Part shown: positions 1 through 5,861 of the stretch, in pieces | Layout: the number at the start of each line of letters is the position of its first letter | How positions within the stretch are numbered: the stretch's first letter is position 1 | Assembly: GCA_028869395.1 (NCBI GenBank) | Contig: JAGWSE010000424.1 | Span: 1 to 6,670, forward strand | DNA from: Alphaproteobacteria bacterium | Lineage (GTDB): Bacteria; Pseudomonadota; Alphaproteobacteria; Caulobacterales; Caulobacteraceae | Reading direction: 5' to 3' | Length of the DNA: 6,670 nt | Made by a program: the position numbers and the translations under genes | Notes under the pieces: generated by a model | Seen by the model: only the letters and a program-made list of their open reading frames with translations | Databases searched by the model: none | What the model was told of the DNA's origin: nothing

Positions 1-1
1 C

Positions 2-538
2 AAGATGGCGATCGACTGGAAGGTCGCCTTCCCCCTGCACCCCGAATACCGGACCCTGCCGATGGTCTGGTACGTGCCGCCGCTGTCGCCCATCCAATCG
101 GCGGCCTCGGCCGGCGCGCTGGAGATGGACGGCGAGATGCCGGACGTCCGCAGCCTGCGGATCCCGGTGCAGTACCTCGCCAATCTGCTGACCGCCGGCG
201 CCGAGCCGCCGGTCGTCCAGGCGCTGGAGCGCATGCTCGCCATGCGCGGCTACATGCGCGCCAAGACCGTCGACGGGCGCATCGACCACCGCATCGCCGA
301 GACGGTGGGCCTCTCCGCCGCCCAGGTGGAGGAGATGTACCGGATCATGGCGATCGCCAATTACGAGGACCGCTTCGTCATCCCGACGACCCACCGCGAG
401 ACGGTGGAGGACGCCTACGACCTGAAGGGCTCCTGCGGCTTCACCTTCGGCAACGGCTGCTCCGGCGGGACCACCGAACTCGGCCTCTTCGGACCCAAGA
501 AGCGCGCGCGCGCCAAGCCCGTGATGGAGGTCGAATGA
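2..538 (+). CDS. narH: Respiratory nitrate reductase beta subunit NarH, C-terminal part (5' end cut by window)
   Basis: NarH is the iron-sulfur subunit of the membrane-bound nitrate reductase. It passes electrons from the NarI haems to the molybdenum site of NarG on the cytoplasmic face. The open frame enters from the left edge of the window, so position 2 is not a start, and the ATG at 5 is an internal codon. The visible 178 or so residues match the conserved NarH C-terminal region: the stretch HPEYRTLPMVWYVPPLSPIQ near the beginning, then YEDRFVIPTTHRE, and the terminal GSCGFTFGNGC motif. The cysteine clusters that bind Fe-S centres lie in the missing N-terminal two thirds. The TGA at 536-538 overlaps the narJ start, which indicates translational coupling. 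Identity is recognised from sequence motifs and from the narJ and narI genes that follow. Confidence 0.96.
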   Translation, partial: KMAIDWKVAFPLHPEYRTLPMVWYVPPLSPIQSAASAGALEMDGEMPDVRSLRIPVQYLANLLTAGAEPPVVQALERMLAMRGYMRAKTVDGRIDHRIAETVGLSAAQVEEMYRIMAIANYEDRFVIPTTHRETVEDAYDLKGSCGFTFGNGCSGGTTELGLFGPKKRARAKPVMEVE

Positions 539-1251
539 TGTCCCTGGCCTATCGCGCGCTGGCGCTGCTGCTCACCTATCCGACGCCCGGGATGCAGGCG
601 GCGATGCCGGAGGTCGCCGAGGCGCTCGACGCCGAGACGAAGATCCCGGGCCCGATCCGCCGCGCCCTCCACAGGCTCTGCGGCGAACTCGTCGAGGCAG
701 ACCTCTACGAGGCGCAGGAGCGCTACGTCTGGCTCTTCGACCGCACCCGCTCCCTGTCCCTCAACCTCTATGAGCACGTGCATGGCGAGAGCCGCGACCG
801 CGGCCAGGCCATGGTGGCCCTGCTCGAGCTCTACCGCGCGAAGGGGCTGGAGCTCTCGGCCAACGAGCTGCCCGACCACCTGCCGGTTTTCCTGGAGTTC
901 CTCTCCACCCTGCCGGAGGGGGAGGCCGCCTCGCTGCTCGGCGAGGCGTCCCACGTGCTCACAGCCCTAGGCGAGCGGCTCCGCAAGCGCGACAGCGGCT
1001 ATCGGGCCGTGTTCGGCGCGCTGGCGGCGCTCGCCGCCGATCCCGCCGACGCCGAGGCGCTCGCCGCCCTGATGAACGAGCCGGACGACAACCCCGACGA
1101 CTTCGAGGCCATGGACAGGCTGTGGGCCGAGACCGCCGTGTCCTTCGGTCCCTCCGACGTCGGATGCCCCAAGGCCGAGGCGCTGGTGACGGCCATGAAC
1201 GAGGGCCCGGCGTCGCCCCGCCGCAGGCCCGCAGCGCAGGGAGCCGCCTGA
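535..1251 (+). CDS. narJ: Nitrate reductase molybdenum cofactor assembly chaperone NarJ
   Basis: NarJ is a cytoplasmic chaperone. It binds apo-NarG, allows molybdenum cofactor insertion and holds the NarGH complex until it docks on NarI. It is not part of the final enzyme. The 238-residue length is close to E. coli NarJ (about 236). The family core is clear: a helical N-terminus (LAYRALALLLTYP), then YVWLFDRTRSLSLNLYEHVH at about 64-83 followed by GESRDRGQAM, and NELPDHLPVFLEFLS at about 110-124. Two adjacent ATGs occur at 535 and 538. The GGAGG at 526-530 lies 4 bases from the first and 7 from the second, so the ATG at 538 may be the one used. The first overlaps narH by ATGA. The TGA at 1249-1251 shares a base with the narI start. 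The last 20 or so residues are Pro/Arg/Ala-rich and poorly conserved. Confidence 0.96.
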   Translation: MMSLAYRALALLLTYPTPGMQAAMPEVAEALDAETKIPGPIRRALHRLCGELVEADLYEAQERYVWLFDRTRSLSLNLYEHVHGESRDRGQAMVALLELYRAKGLELSANELPDHLPVFLEFLSTLPEGEAASLLGEASHVLTALGERLRKRDSGYRAVFGALAALAADPADAEALAALMNEPDDNPDDFEAMDRLWAETAVSFGPSDVGCPKAEALVTAMNEGPASPRRRPAAQGAA

Positions 1252-2018
1252 TGGACCTCAACCAGATCCTGTTCGGCGTCTATCCGTACATCGCCCTTTC
1301 GGTGCTCGCGATCGGCTCGGTCATCCGCTTCGACCGCGAGCCCTACACCTGGCGCTCCGGCTCCTCCCAGCTCCTGCGGCGAAAGCAGCTGGTGGCGGGC
1401 TCGACCATGTTCCACGTGGGGGTCCTGGCCATCTTCGGCGGCCACTTCGTGGGCCTGCTGACTCCAGTCTGGGTGTGGGACACGCTCCACGTGGCCCATT
1501 CGGCCAAGCAGATGCTGGCCATGGTGGCGGGCGGTCTGGCGGGCCTGCTGGCGCTGGCCGGCGGCGCGCTCCTGCTGCACCGGCGGCTGTTCGACCCGCG
1601 CATCCGAAGGAATTCGAGCTTCGGCGACACCGCGATCCTGATCATCCTGATGATCCAGCTCGTGCTCGGCCTGTCGACGATCCCGGTCTCGTTCCAGCAC
1701 CGCGACGGCAGCGAGATGCTGAAGTTCATGAACTGGGCGCAGGGTGTCTTCACCTTCCGCCCGCACGTGGCCGATTACGTCGCCGACACCCAGTTCGTCT
1801 TCAAGGCGCACCTGGCGCTGGGCATGACCATCCTGCTGGTCTTCCCCTTCACCCGCCTGGTCCACATGCTCTCCGCGCCGGTCTGGTACCTGAACCGGCG
1901 CGGCTGGCAGCTGGTGCGCACCAGGCGCGTCCTGCCCCGCAAGCCAGAGCGCCTCGCCCCCGTCTACGCCGCCCCGGCGAAAGCTGCGGCCGAACAGCGG
2001 CTGGAGGCCGCCGAGTAG
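1251..2018 (+). CDS. narI: Respiratory nitrate reductase gamma subunit NarI (cytochrome b)
   Basis: NarI is the integral membrane di-haem b subunit. It oxidises quinol at the periplasmic side and feeds electrons to NarH. The frame is open upstream to 1122, but the ATG at 1251 is chosen because the protein then begins with the family N-terminus (LFGVYPYIALSVLAIGSVIR), AGGGAG-like purines at 1238-1243 sit 7 bases upstream, and it overlaps the narJ stop by one base. Five hydrophobic segments fall at roughly 8-25, 50-71, 86-110, 126-149 and 184-208. The four haem ligands of E. coli NarI (His56, His66, His187, His205) correspond here to His55, His65, His187 and His205. The protein is 255 residues; E. 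coli NarI is about 225. The extra length is a C-terminal Arg/Pro/Ala-rich cytoplasmic tail after about residue 226. Confidence 0.97.
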   Translation: MDLNQILFGVYPYIALSVLAIGSVIRFDREPYTWRSGSSQLLRRKQLVAGSTMFHVGVLAIFGGHFVGLLTPVWVWDTLHVAHSAKQMLAMVAGGLAGLLALAGGALLLHRRLFDPRIRRNSSFGDTAILIILMIQLVLGLSTIPVSFQHRDGSEMLKFMNWAQGVFTFRPHVADYVADTQFVFKAHLALGMTILLVFPFTRLVHMLSAPVWYLNRRGWQLVRTRRVLPRKPERLAPVYAAPAKAAAEQRLEAAE

Positions 2019-2019
2019 C

Positions 2020-3126
2020 ATGCGCACCATCGTCGTCGACGGGGTCGAGATCCCCGAGGCCCTCATCGCCCAGGAAGCCCAGAACCATCCCGAGGCGTCC
2101 GGAAGCGCGGCGTGGGCTGCGGCGGGCCATGCCCTGGCGCTCCGCGCCCTGCTGCTGCAGCGGGCCCGCGACCTGGGCCTGCGCGCCGAGCCCGAATCCG
2201 ACGCCGCCGGGCGCGAGGAGACGGAGGAGGAGGCGCTGATCCGGGCCCTGCTGGACGAGCAACTCGAGGTCGCCGCGCCCACCGAGGCCGAGTGCCGCCG
2301 CGTCTATGAGGCGGAGCGGCACCGGTTCCGGACGCCGGCGCTCTCGGAGGCGTCGCACATCCTGATCGAGGCCCGCAGCGGCGACGAGGGCGCCCTGGCG
2401 GCGGCGCGGCTGCGCGCGGCCGAGCTGATCTGGCGACTGGCCGACGGCGAGGCGAGCTTCGCCGACCTGGCCGCGGAACACTCCGATTGTCCGTCCTCGG
2501 CGGTGGGCGGCTCGCTGGGCCAGCTGCAGGCTGGTGACCTGGTCCCGGAGATCGAGGACGTCCTGGCGGCGCTCGAGCCGGGCGAGGTCTGCGCCGAACC
2601 GGTGCTTTCGCGCTTCGGCTGGCATGTGCTGAAGCTGGAGCGGCGCACCCCCGGCCGCCAGCTGCCGTTCGAGATCGTTGAGGAGCGTATCCGCCTGCAT
2701 CTCGAAAGCCGCGCCTGGACCGCGGCAGCAGCGCGATATGCGGCCGACCTCGCGGCCGAGGCGCGGGCCAAGGGCGTGGCCCTGTCGCTGACGGCCGACG
2801 GCGGCGTCGGACCGGGCTCGATCGCTCTCGGCGACTTCCTGGGCGACGGCCGCGCCGCCGCGCGCCTGGAACCGTGGCTGGCGGCCACCGACCCCGACCT
2901 CGCCGCGCGCCTTTCCCGCGCGGCCCAGGCGGCCGGCGAGAGCGTCGCCGATTTCGTGGCGCACGCCGTCGCCGAGTTCGCGGACGAGGCCGACGACGAA
3001 CGCTGGACCAACCTGGTCTCGACGGCGCGCGACGCGCCCGATCCGGCGCTGGCCTGCCTGGCCAGCCTGCTGCGCTCGAAGATCGAGCCCGCCCGCCGCG
3101 CCTTCACCGTGATCCGGCGGGGCTGA
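2020..3126 (+). CDS. Cytoplasmic parvulin-type (PpiC) peptidyl-prolyl isomerase of the nar operon, with C-terminal extension
   Basis: This is a parvulin-family prolyl cis-trans isomerase. Such genes commonly follow narI (for example PA3871 in Pseudomonas aeruginosa), and I infer a role in folding or maturation of NarG/NarH. The 368 residues divide into a helical N-terminal region (1-107) and a PpiC/rotamase domain (about 108-208). The rotamase domain has SHILIEA with His113, FADLAAEHSDCPS at about 147-159, GGSLGQL at about 163-169 and the terminal FGWHVLKLE with His202. A helix follows to about 250. No signal peptide or membrane segment is visible, so it should be cytoplasmic, unlike SurA or PpiD and more like NifM. 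Residues 262-368 form an additional acidic helical region that I do not recognise. The ATG at 2020 lies one base after the narI stop. GGAGG at 2003-2007 is a somewhat distant (12-base) ribosome site. Confidence 0.9.
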   Translation: MRTIVVDGVEIPEALIAQEAQNHPEASGSAAWAAAGHALALRALLLQRARDLGLRAEPESDAAGREETEEEALIRALLDEQLEVAAPTEAECRRVYEAERHRFRTPALSEASHILIEARSGDEGALAAARLRAAELIWRLADGEASFADLAAEHSDCPSSAVGGSLGQLQAGDLVPEIEDVLAALEPGEVCAEPVLSRFGWHVLKLERRTPGRQLPFEIVEERIRLHLESRAWTAAAARYAADLAAEARAKGVALSLTADGGVGPGSIALGDFLGDGRAAARLEPWLAATDPDLAARLSRAAQAAGESVADFVAHAVAEFADEADDERWTNLVSTARDAPDPALACLASLLRSKIEPARRAFTVIRRG

Positions 3127-3127
3127 G

Positions 3128-4327
3128 ATGCGGACGCGGACAGCCATCGCGGCGGGAATCGTGGCTCTGGGCGCCGGCGCGCCGGCCGCGGCCATGGCCG
3201 CTCCCGCCGACGGCCAGTGGATCCTCGACGCGCGGCTGCGCTCCGAAAGCGTCAGTCAGGACGGACTTCCCAAGGACGCCGAGGCGCTGACCCTTCGCAC
3301 GCGCCTGGGCTACGAGACCCCCGCCTGGAAGGGCCTCCGCGCGCTCGTGGAGGGCGAGGACGTCGCCGCCCTGGTCGGCGACTACAACAGCACCCTGAAC
3401 GGCAAGACCGCCTATCCGGTGGTCCCCGATCCCCGCACCGACCAGCTGAACCGGGCCCAGGTCTCCTGGACCGGATCGGACGCTTCGGTTGTGGTCGGCC
3501 GCCAGCGGATCATCCTCGGAAACGCCCGCTTCATCGGCAACGTTGGTTTCCGCCAGACAGAGCAGACCTTCGACGCCGCCCTGGCGCAGCTCCGGCCGCT
3601 GGCGGGCGTCACCGTCACCTACGGTTACATCGGCCGCGTGCACCGGGTCTTCACCGACCGCAGCCCGCAGGGTCAGTGGCGCAGCGATTCCCATATCCTG
3701 CAGGCCGAGGCCCGCGTGCCTGGAGGGACCCTCACCGGCTACGCCTATCTCCTCGCCTTCGCGAACGCGGCCGCCCAGTCCACCGAGACCTGGGGCGTCC
3801 GCTACGCCGGGGCCCACAGGCTCACCTCGGCGCTCTCGGCCACCATCGAGGCCGAGGCCGCGCGCCAGACCGACTACCGCAACAACCCCGCGCGCCTCGA
3901 CCTCGGCTACTTCGACCTGGGCCTCGGGCTGAAGTCGACGACCGCCTGGGGCGCGCTCGCCGTCGAGCAGCTGGGCGGCGACGGCCGCCACGCTTTCCAG
4001 ACGCCACTCGCCACCCTGCACGCCTTCCAGGGCTGGGCGGACGTCTTTCTGGTCACCCCACCATACGGGGTTCGCGACGTGAGCCTCAGCGCCGGGACCA
4101 CGGCGCCGATCAGCCTGGCCGGTCTGTCGGTGAAGTTGCTCGCGGCCGGCCACGACTTCACCGACGACCGCGGCGGCCGGCGCTACGGCCGCGAGCTGGA
4201 CGCCTCCGCCGAGGCGCCGATCAGCCCGCACCTCGGGGCCGAGCTCGCCCTCGCCCGCTTCGACGGAACGAGCGCCGGCTTTCCCGACCGAACCAAAGTC
4301 TGGGCGACGCTCGACCTGAAATACTGA
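3128..4327 (+). CDS. Outer-membrane beta-barrel protein, alginate-export family
   Basis: This is a predicted outer-membrane porin of the alginate export (AlgE-like) family, many members of which have nothing to do with alginate. The 399-residue protein starts with an arginine-containing, alanine-rich signal peptide (about residues 1-25, with a likely cleavage site at AMA-AP). It continues as alternating amphipathic strands and ends in the aromatic residue Tyr (VWATLDLKY), the usual C-terminal signal for barrel assembly. Family features include DARLRSESVSQDGL near the mature N-terminus, a DYNSTLNG segment around 85-92, and GRQRIILGNARFIGNVGFRQ at about 124-143. The ATG at 3128 lies one base after the previous stop. 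Placement inside the nar unit suggests a job in nitrate or nitrite passage or in envelope adaptation during nitrate respiration. That is inference; the transported solute cannot be read from the sequence. Confidence 0.85.
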   Translation: MRTRTAIAAGIVALGAGAPAAAMAAPADGQWILDARLRSESVSQDGLPKDAEALTLRTRLGYETPAWKGLRALVEGEDVAALVGDYNSTLNGKTAYPVVPDPRTDQLNRAQVSWTGSDASVVVGRQRIILGNARFIGNVGFRQTEQTFDAALAQLRPLAGVTVTYGYIGRVHRVFTDRSPQGQWRSDSHILQAEARVPGGTLTGYAYLLAFANAAAQSTETWGVRYAGAHRLTSALSATIEAEAARQTDYRNNPARLDLGYFDLGLGLKSTTAWGALAVEQLGGDGRHAFQTPLATLHAFQGWADVFLVTPPYGVRDVSLSAGTTAPISLAGLSVKLLAAGHDFTDDRGGRRYGRELDASAEAPISPHLGAELALARFDGTSAGFPDRTKVWATLDLKY

Positions 4328-4333
4328 CGCAGG

Positions 4334-4339
4334 AAGGAG
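4334..4339 (+). promoter_or_regulatory. Strong Shine-Dalgarno for the hemerythrin-like gene
   Basis: AAGGAG lies 7 bases before the ATG at 4347, within the 19-base gap after the porin stop. It is the best ribosome site in the operon and fixes the start of the next gene. It suggests that gene initiates independently rather than by coupling. Confidence 0.75.
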
Positions 4340-4346
4340 AGGTCCG

Positions 4347-4898
4347 ATGACCGCGACCCTCGCCACAATCTCGGAGGTCCCGCCGGCGCTCATCCGCCGG
4401 CCGCTGGAGTGGTTCGCGTCCGAGCACTACCGCCACCGGCAGTTCTGCGCGCTGATGCACGAGCTGGCCCACGCCGACACCTTCGACGCGGCGACGGTGG
4501 CCGGGGTGGTTGACTTCCTGCGCGAGGAGTTGGGCCGTCACCTGAAGGACGAGGAGGAAGACCTCTTTCCGCTGCTGCGCCGCCGCGCGCGTGCCGAGGA
4601 CGACGTGGACCAGGTGCTGGGCCGGCTCGCCTCGGAGCACAAGGGCGACCTGGCGCACGGGCAGGCCCTGCGCACCCACCTGGAGCGGCGACTGGCGGAC
4701 AAGACGCCGCCTGGGCGCGACCGCGCGACCCGCGTGGCGCTGGACGCCTTCGCCAGCCAGGAACTGCGTCACCTCGCGCTCGAGAACGCGGTCGTCCTGC
4801 CGCTCGCCAAGCTGCGGCTCACCGCCCGGGACCTGAAGGCCCTGAGCCGGCGGCTCGCCGCCCGGCGCGGAATCCAGCTTCGGCCGGAGCCGGGATGA
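4347..4898 (+). CDS. Hemerythrin HHE-domain protein
   Basis: This is a predicted four-helix-bundle di-iron protein of the hemerythrin-like family, 183 residues with no signal peptide. Family members bind O2, NO or iron, or take part in repairing nitrosatively damaged Fe-S centres. Which applies here cannot be told. Candidate iron ligands appear in order and helix by helix: SEHYRH (His27/His30), GRHLKDEEE (His65, Glu69), SEH (His98) and RHLALE (His142, Glu146). The region after about 155 is a basic helix outside the core domain. The ATG at 4347 is supported by AAGGAG 7 bases upstream. The TGA overlaps the mobA start by ATGA. The position between nitrate-respiration genes fits a role in oxygen or nitric oxide handling when nitrate is reduced (inference). 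Confidence 0.85.
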   Translation: MTATLATISEVPPALIRRPLEWFASEHYRHRQFCALMHELAHADTFDAATVAGVVDFLREELGRHLKDEEEDLFPLLRRRARAEDDVDQVLGRLASEHKGDLAHGQALRTHLERRLADKTPPGRDRATRVALDAFASQELRHLALENAVVLPLAKLRLTARDLKALSRRLAARRGIQLRPEPG

Positions 4899-5491
4899 GC
4901 CTGCTCGTGGTGGTGCTGGCCGGCGGCGACGGCCTCCGGATGGGCGGGGCGAAGCCCCTGCGCCGCTTCGGCCGCAGCACCCTCATCGAGCACGCGCTGC
5001 GCCTGGCGAGAGGCTATGGGGCCGACATCGCGATCTCGCTGAAGGACCCGGCGCAGGTCGCCGGCGCCGACGCCCGGCTGATCTTCGACCAGCCGGGTCT
5101 CGCCGGGCCGCTGGGCGGCCTGGCCGCCGGCCTCGCGGACGCCCGCCGCACCGGCGCCGAACGGGTCCTCGTCTTCGCCTGCGACATGCCGCTCCTGCCC
5201 GACGACCTGGCCCGGCGGCTGGCGGCGTCGCTCAACGCCAACCCGCGCGCCCGCGTCGCCATGGCGAGCTCCGGCGGCAAGGTGCATCCCGCGTGCGCGC
5301 TGTGGACGGCCGCCTGCCTCGAGCGCCTGCCCCTCTATCTCGCGACCGGCCGAAGCTCGCTGCGCGGCTTCGCGGAAACCTGCGGCGCGGCCGTGGTCGC
5401 CTGGCCCGCGGCCGCCGCGGACCCGTTCGCCAACGCCAACACCCCCGACGAGCTCGCCGCCCTGCAGGCTCCGCGGTTCGCCCTCCACTGA
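4895..5491 (+). CDS. mobA: Molybdenum cofactor guanylyltransferase MobA
   Basis: MobA transfers GMP from GTP to Mo-molybdopterin, giving the guanine dinucleotide form (bis-MGD) required by NarG and other DMSO-reductase-family enzymes. The 198-residue protein has the nucleotidyltransferase signature LAGGDGLRMGGAKPL at about 8-22. In many MobA proteins a Ser or Thr replaces the second Gly of GDG. The protein also has QPGLAGPLGGLAAGL at about 66-80, the metal-binding ACDMP with Asp97, HPACALW at about 131-137 and FANANTPDEL near the C-terminus. Length is typical for the family. It overlaps the hemerythrin gene by ATGA, with GGAG at 4886-4889 as ribosome site, and is the last gene of the nar transcription unit. 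Its location makes sense as dedicated cofactor supply for the nitrate reductase. Confidence 0.93.
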   Translation: MSLLVVVLAGGDGLRMGGAKPLRRFGRSTLIEHALRLARGYGADIAISLKDPAQVAGADARLIFDQPGLAGPLGGLAAGLADARRTGAERVLVFACDMPLLPDDLARRLAASLNANPRARVAMASSGGKVHPACALWTAACLERLPLYLATGRSSLRGFAETCGAAVVAWPAAAADPFANANTPDELAALQAPRFALH

Positions 5492-5576
5492 GGCCCCTTG
5501 GCGAGCCAGCCGCCCCGCGGCGCACCAGGATGGCCGCGAATGGGGACTTTCAAGGCCTCGCCAAAGCCGAATTTCT
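5492..5576. other. Intergenic stretch after mobA, no clear + strand terminator
   Basis: No gene is supported on either strand, apart from a possible tail of the minus-strand remnant below 5576. I see no hairpin followed by a T-run in the + direction, so where the nar transcript ends is unresolved. It could be Rho-dependent or read through towards fic. Confidence 0.5.
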
Positions 5577-5747
5577 AAAAGGAGCCCGTGGCTCCTGGGT
5601 CGCAGAGGCCAGAATGGATTCCAAGTCGGGAAGATTCGCCTCGTAGTAGTGTTCGGCCGGCGCGATGTAGAGGATCAGGTAGAGCTTGCCGTTTGCCCTG
5701 GCGAGCTCGGCGCTGCCTGCCACGTCGAGGCCACGCTCGGTCTTCGC
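5553..5747 (-). pseudogene. Possible 3' remnant of a truncated minus-strand gene of unknown function
   Basis: Read on the minus strand, about 65 codons ending at a TGA at 5550-5552 look like genuine protein over roughly 5590-5747. They have a balanced composition with GLDVAGSAELARANGKLYLI and then LYIAPAEHYYEANLPDLESI, and GC-rich third positions. This is unlike the Arg/Gly/Pro-rich translations of the other antisense frames here. Above about 5750 the same frame becomes low-quality sequence and then runs antisense to fic, so no plausible N-terminus or start exists. I read this as the C-terminal end of a gene whose front was lost, perhaps when the fic region was inserted. The last dozen codons cross a terminator-like hairpin, so the original stop may have been in another frame. 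I do not recognise the family, and chance remains possible. Confidence 0.4.
5577..5596 (-). terminator. Rho-independent terminator-like hairpin, minus strand
   Basis: AGGAGCC-CGT-GGCTCCT (5580-5596) is a perfect 7-base-pair stem with a 3-base loop. On the + strand it is preceded by AAAA and not followed by Ts, so only minus-strand transcripts would carry the stem followed by a U-tract (about four Us). It sits at the 3' end of the putative minus-strand remnant. The U-tract is short, so strength is uncertain. Confidence 0.55.
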
Positions 5748-5792
5748 GCTTGGGCGCGGCGGAGGGCTCCTTGTACCGGCGCGGGCAGCACA

Positions 5793-5821
5793 TGCGGTGG
5801 ATATATGGCCTATTCGCCGCA
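5793..5821. repeat. Inverted repeat A upstream of fic (operator half-sites or RNA hairpin)
   Basis: The arms are TGCGGTGGATA (5793-5803) and TATTCGCCGCA (5811-5821) around a 7-base loop. Nine of 11 positions are Watson-Crick pairs, and the other two are G-U in the + strand RNA. The right arm overlaps the left arm of inverted repeat B. The half-site GCGGTG/CGCCGC recurs in the start-codon repeat at 5862-5896. Confidence 0.65.
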
Positions 5822-5839
5822 CCTGACGCGTCGAATAGG
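5809..5839. repeat. Inverted repeat B upstream of fic
   Basis: Perfect 8-base arms, CCTATTCG (5809-5816) and CGAATAGG (5832-5839), enclose 15 bases. It shares 5811-5816 with repeat A, so the two hairpins exclude each other in RNA. It could also be a protein-binding palindrome. Confidence 0.55.
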
Positions 5840-5849
5840 TTTGCGTCAG
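5823..5849. repeat. Inverted repeat D upstream of fic
   Basis: Perfect 7-base arms, CTGACGC (5823-5829) and GCGTCAG (5843-5849). The left arm lies in the loop of repeat B and the right arm lies outside it. B and D are therefore alternatives, or would have to form a pseudoknot. Confidence 0.5.
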
Positions 5850-5854
5850 CCGGG

Positions 5855-5860
5855 AAAGGA
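5855..5860 (+). promoter_or_regulatory. Shine-Dalgarno sequence of the fic leader
   Basis: AAAGGA ends 4 bases before the ATG at 5865 (mini-ORF) and 31 bases before the ATG at 5892 (fic). It is the only good purine-rich ribosome site in the region. Folding the inner stem at 5868-5890 would bring it to an effective spacing of about 8 bases from the fic ATG. Confidence 0.55.
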
Positions 5861-5861
5861 A

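Noticed and set aside
999..4772. Very long minus-strand open frames (999-2282, 1849-3195, 3104-4393, 4221-4772)
   Set aside because: They lie opposite well-identified genes. Their translations are Arg/Gly/Ala-rich without recognisable domains, as expected from antisense frames in DNA with GC-rich third positions.
1..5491. FNR-type (TTGAT-N4-ATCAA) or internal promoter sites within the nar unit
   Set aside because: None was seen. Gene junctions are too short for promoters, and the operon's regulatory region would lie upstream of narG or narK outside the window.
5498..5564. 8-base inverted repeat TTGGCGAG / CTCGCCAA after mobA
   Set aside because: The loop is about 51 bases, there is no T-run, and arms of this size arise by chance in DNA this rich in G and C. 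It was not called a terminator.
5771..5805. Sigma70-like promoter from TTGTAC (5771) and GATATA (5800) for fic
   Set aside because: The spacing is about 23 bases, well outside the usual 16-18, and no other pair fits better. A promoter probably lies in this area but cannot be placed.
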